A stretch of 7,283 bases of DNA from Ruminococcus flavefaciens (GTDB lineage Bacteria > Bacillota > Clostridia > Oscillospirales > Ruminococcaceae). Made by a program: the position numbers and the translations under genes. The notes under the pieces were generated by a model. It had not been told where the DNA came from. It made no database searches and saw only the letters and a program-made list of their open reading frames with translations. The stretch is from assembly GCA_002348905.1 (NCBI GenBank), contig DEBW01000131.1, positions 1 to 7,283 on the forward strand, in the 5' to 3' direction. Below, piece by piece: positions 5,983 to 7,283 of the stretch (position 1 is the first letter of the stretch; each line of letters opens with the position of its first letter).

Positions 5983-6519
5983 ATAGTAACTCCTTTCACG
6001 GATAACTGTTTCTTCTGTCTCCGCAGCGGTGGTAACTGCTGTAGTTACCGGTACGGATACTGCCGTAGACTGATATGCTGTAGTAACAGGTATTGTTCCG
6101 GCAGTTTCGGAAGGTGAGACAGAAGTAACATTGATGGTCGTGACAGTGCCGGCAGTTGTACCGGCAGGTATTGTTGAAGATATTTTTTCGGTAACAGCCG
6201 TACTTACATTACTTACAGAAGAAGCTGTAACGGCTGTAGTTGTTTTAGTTTCAGCAGATGAAGTACCGGCAGATGTAGTTTCGCTATGTACCGGAACAGA
6301 GGTCTCGGAAGAAATTATATTGCTGTTTCCGTTGAAATTGTCGGGTGAAACCTTTTTAAGCTGATAGCTGTGAAGTACACAGAAGCTTACGGCAGCGACT
6401 GCACAGAGACTTGATACAGCAGCACTTATTCTTCTTATACGCATCCTGCGTATGCGTTGTTCTTCGAGTATCCTGTCTCCACGCTCTTTGACTATAGCAG
6501 CCATTTCTCTATAATCCAT
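3928..6519 (-). CDS. Anti-sigma-like membrane protein joined in frame to an EF-hand-repeat dockerin protein
   Basis: One unbroken frame of 863 codons. Residues 1-30 are a basic cytoplasmic segment (RIRRMRIRR at 22-30), 31-50 a membrane helix, and 60-172 a Thr/Ser/Val/Ala-rich stalk. This matches the first two-thirds of the membrane protein at 3055-3885, but the outside C-terminal domain of that protein is absent. At M180 a complete signal peptide begins, preceded by its own ribosome site; residues 207-863 are a secreted, acidic, Tyr-rich part with EF-hand pairs and a dockerin (797-863). The ATG at 6519 overlaps the sigma gene by 11 bases; GGAGGG at 6531-6536 is 11 bases away, rather far. A stop (TAA) in this frame just upstream rules out an earlier start. 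If read as one protein, the hydrophobic stretch 183-197 would be a second helix and would place the dockerin part inside the cell unless it is cleaved. It is either a true fusion or two cistrons in one frame (see the entry ending at 5982). Confidence 0.8.
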   Translation of the reverse strand: MDYREMAAIVKERGDRILEEQRIRRMRIRRISAAVSSLCAVAAVSFCVLHSYQLKKVSPDNFNGNSNIISSETSVPVHSETTSAGTSSAETKTTTAVTASSVSNVSTAVTEKISSTIPAGTTAGTVTTINVTSVSPSETAGTIPVTTAYQSTAVSVPVTTAVTTAAETEETVIRERSYYMKRISAAFTALLTASAIIPTPENNAAASGIITNPLNMILSDCVGEWPCTDKFEEINQDESVLDVNKDGVFDALDVYIYHYLVDHGNYLKPHFSLDIDGNGKYDEELEQKAVMSYFMYYHEMKQEYFTKEYYTSRRNTYMYENDMNDSEKTAYDDERLGQYLKYFSFKADTYRCCYNIFKEKLQAKAIDLDTNGDGVFNAGDVFDLYSFRYAILPEDHIHHCNLPDDIYERCLAVNNAFDFGDASIEPENYALLYFLEKNEFRPEYLDEEYYSSFRQDDYYCYDEKLSYVLFNYSEEKGYYTNKLRDDVECRDIDSEYRKYLAKVKSGKLDEPDLDLDGVITIKDHIAADELFTNYRYKSSEIWTDELRENFLTNFDLNGNGISGDCIDCILAQTYIAEHIEKNVPIGVSDYNYISYEKFKFNWINNNVISWVNTTDKNCLDDTLYPLTDENDLFSLCPNYVYAFVYEDDANREMIINEYCTLVETGRLPEPDVDMNGVIDKNDYLAAAVTLFSQTHTNWNIDNLPSTEVMMNFINNYDLDNSGVSGDYMDSIMILEYISRKLDINSFNLEVESWKACGYVERYAKPVQVPTEPVFPDEPDKTWKAAPAYSLESDQISGDANCDGNLTFADSVAVMQAIANPDKYGIDGSAENHLTEAGKKCADIDSEPGLTLNDARAIIGWLTE
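3931..4131 (-). other. Dockerin module (residues 797-863 of the long frame)
   Basis: Two 12-residue calcium loops with Asp at positions 1 and 12 (D798-D809 and D842-D853) are each followed by a hydrophobic helix (SVAVMQAIA, ARAIIGWL). This duplicated F-hand layout at a C-terminus is diagnostic for a dockerin. It binds a cohesin partner in cellulosome-type assemblies. Confidence 0.9.
4297..5037 (-). repeat. Two tandem copies of an EF-hand-pair module inside the dockerin protein
   Basis: Residues 495-580 (bases 5037-4780) and 657-741 (bases 4551-4297) align along their length: a Gly-Lys/Arg-Leu-x-Glu-Pro-Asp lead-in, a loop of type D.D..G.I...D, about 30 residues, then a second loop of type F/Y-D-L-[ND] ending in G-[IV]-S-G-D-x-x-D and an I-rich helix. 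The second loop is 13 long rather than 12 in both copies, which shows common descent. Confidence 0.75.
5990..5996 (-). promoter_or_regulatory. Internal ribosome binding site for the dockerin protein
   Basis: On the minus strand AAAGGAG is followed by 7 bases and ATG at 5982. It lies inside the longer open frame, exactly before a signal peptide, and is the main evidence for a separate translation start. No promoter was seen just upstream, so expression would come from the sigma operon. Confidence 0.75.
6003..6345 (-). repeat. Low-complexity Thr/Ser/Val-rich coding region with short direct repeats
   Basis: This encodes the stalk of the anti-sigma-like part (about residues 59-172). Reading the plus strand, CCGGCAG occurs at 6098, 6149, 6161 and 6266, and the 11-mer CAGGTATTGTT at 6087-6097 and 6165-6175, 78 bases apart and in frame. 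Such repeats can expand, contract or recombine. Confidence 0.65.
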
Positions 6520-7063
6520 AGAATGTTACACCCTCCTTTTCAATTTCTCGTTTCAGAGCATTTTTAGCTCTGTATATAAGATCTCTTATCTGCTTGTCTG
6601 ATTTTTTCATTATCTTAGCCGCTTCGTCATTCTGAAATCCCTCGAAAAAAGTGAGGTACAGCACCTGACTGTATTCCGGCTTCAATGTTGAGATTATACG
6701 GCGCAGGTCAGAACGCCTTTCATCATCAACGACCTTATCTTCTATATTATTCCCGTCAGAAATGTAGTAGGCATCATCTATAGGGACTGTCACGGTTTTA
6801 GAAAGTTTACGCAGCGTGTCATAAGCCTTGTTTCTGCCTATCGTGTAGAGCCACGTCTTGAAAGCACCTGAACCTTTGAACGGCGGCTTTTCGACGTATA
6901 GCTTTACAAAAGCATCAATTGCAGATTCTTCGGCTAACTGCATATCTCCTGTTATACTGTAAAGATAGTACACAAGACCGTCTTTGTAGTCTCTTATGAT
7001 AATGTCGATAGCATCTTTATCGCCTGACAGGAAACGGTTGTAGCTACTTATACCGTTATCCAC
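6509..7063 (-). CDS. ECF-family RNA polymerase sigma factor (second copy)
   Basis: The 184-residue protein is a paralogue of the sigma factor at 2511-3068. Region 2 spans about 18-86, with AEESAIDAF (44-52) and FKTWLYTIGRNKAYDTLRK (68-86). Region 4 spans about 118-172, with a helix-turn-helix around FQNDEAAKIMKKSDKQIRD (143-161) and LIYRAKNAL. Shared blocks include FKTWLY.IGRN, VPIDDA, EAAK.MKKS and YRA. The GTG start at 7063 is chosen because GGAGG lies 7 bases upstream and the N-terminus then matches the other sigma protein; an ATG at 7225 would read through the promoter. It overlaps the following gene by 11 bases and probably forms an operon with it, whose product would be its anti-sigma factor. 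The signal and regulon are unknown. Confidence 0.92.
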   Translation of the reverse strand: MDNGISSYNRFLSGDKDAIDIIIRDYKDGLVYYLYSITGDMQLAEESAIDAFVKLYVEKPPFKGSGAFKTWLYTIGRNKAYDTLRKLSKTVTVPIDDAYYISDGNNIEDKVVDDERRSDLRRIISTLKPEYSQVLYLTFFEGFQNDEAAKIMKKSDKQIRDLIYRAKNALKREIEKEGVTFYGL

Positions 7064-7070
7064 TTGTTTT

Positions 7071-7080
7071 CCTCCTTTCG
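7071..7080 (-). promoter_or_regulatory. Ribosome binding site of the second sigma gene
   Basis: On the minus strand CGAAAGGAGG lies 7 bases before the GTG at 7063. It is stronger than any site near the ATG at 7225 and fixes this unusual start codon. Confidence 0.85.
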
Positions 7081-7105
7081 GCAGGAAATATTTCCATTTG
7101 TTACT

Positions 7106-7134
7106 TATACGAAAAAAGATATTGAATTGTCGCA
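7106..7134 (-). promoter_or_regulatory. Candidate ECF-type promoter of the second sigma gene
   Basis: On the minus strand TGCGAC (7134-7129), 17 bases, then CGTATA(A) (7111-7106). The -10 end is 42 bases before the start codon, against 44 bases at the first sigma gene. TG..AC with 17 bases and CGTA matches known ECF promoter layouts. Several A-tracts lie just upstream (7141-7180) and could act as an UP-like or bent element. Confidence 0.55.
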
Positions 7135-7259
7135 GTTTATAAAAAATTTTTTTCAGCTTTTTTATTCTAACAGATTTTTTTCGTATTTGCAATAAGAAAC
7201 TGGAGTGCAGACACGGCAATAGCATTTAAGTTGGTTGGAGTAAATAATATTGCGTGGGT

Positions 7260-7282
7260 GCAGGGAGCCGCTTGCTCCCTGC
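7260..7282. repeat. Perfect short inverted repeat at the window end
   Basis: GCAGGGAGC (7260-7268) and GCTCCCTGC (7274-7282) form a perfect 9-base stem with the loop CGCTT. There is no T-run within the window. It may be part of a larger palindromic repeat cut by the window edge, or a terminator of a gene beyond it. Confidence 0.65.
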
Positions 7283-7283
7283 C

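Noticed and set aside
5323..6117. A 264-codon plus-strand frame
   Set aside because: It lies wholly opposite the dockerin protein, has no ribosome site or family motifs, and its ends fall within well-supported minus-strand motifs.
7064..7225. N-terminal extension of the second sigma gene to an ATG at 7225
   Set aside because: The extra residues are Lys/Phe-rich readings of AT-rich promoter DNA; the GTG at 7063 has a strong ribosome site and matches the paralogue.
1..7283. CRISPR array, tRNA, rRNA or transposase gene
   Set aside because: No regularly spaced direct repeats, cloverleaf-like sequence, rRNA segment or transposase motifs were seen on either strand.

Overview
The window looks like chromosomal DNA of a Ruminococcus-type fibre-degrading Firmicute (Oscillospiraceae). 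The grounds are a clear C-terminal dockerin module, moderate G+C genes with AT-rich spacers and GGAGG-type ribosome sites, a Cache-GGDEF receptor, and two ECF sigma / membrane-protein gene pairs. No species can be named from this sequence alone.

Layout, left to right. Bases 1-585 (+) are the C-terminal half of a nicotinate phosphoribosyltransferase that begins before the window. Bases 586-925 hold no gene. They contain a large near-perfect inverted repeat (658-736), a possible terminator hairpin (761-785) and a very good housekeeping promoter (863-891). Bases 926-2383 (+) encode a two-helix membrane receptor with an outside Cache-like domain, a HAMP segment and a GGDEF diguanylate cyclase domain; a strong intrinsic terminator follows (2390-2417). 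Bases 2511-3068 (+) encode an ECF sigma factor, overlapped by a single-pass membrane protein at 3055-3885 that is probably its anti-sigma partner. A hairpin at 3891-3918 closes this unit and the opposing one.

On the minus strand the second half mirrors the first. A paralogous ECF sigma factor (7063 to 6509) overlaps a long reading frame (6519 to 3928). That frame starts as an anti-sigma-like membrane protein, then runs without a stop into a secreted protein made of repeated EF-hand pairs and ending in a dockerin. The secreted part has its own ribosome site, ATG (5982) and signal peptide. It may therefore be a separate cistron in the same frame, a natural fusion, or both.

The two sigma genes share a promoter-like pattern (TGCG.. 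then 17 bases then CGT[A/C]TAA), placed 42-44 bases before each start. This suggests ECF control, possibly self- or cross-regulation. Taken together, 2438-7134 looks like a pair of tail-to-tail cell-surface signalling modules. One of them is directly tied to a dockerin protein, so a link between envelope or polysaccharide sensing and a cellulosome-type surface assembly is possible, but this is inference. The window ends in a short perfect hairpin (7260-7282).
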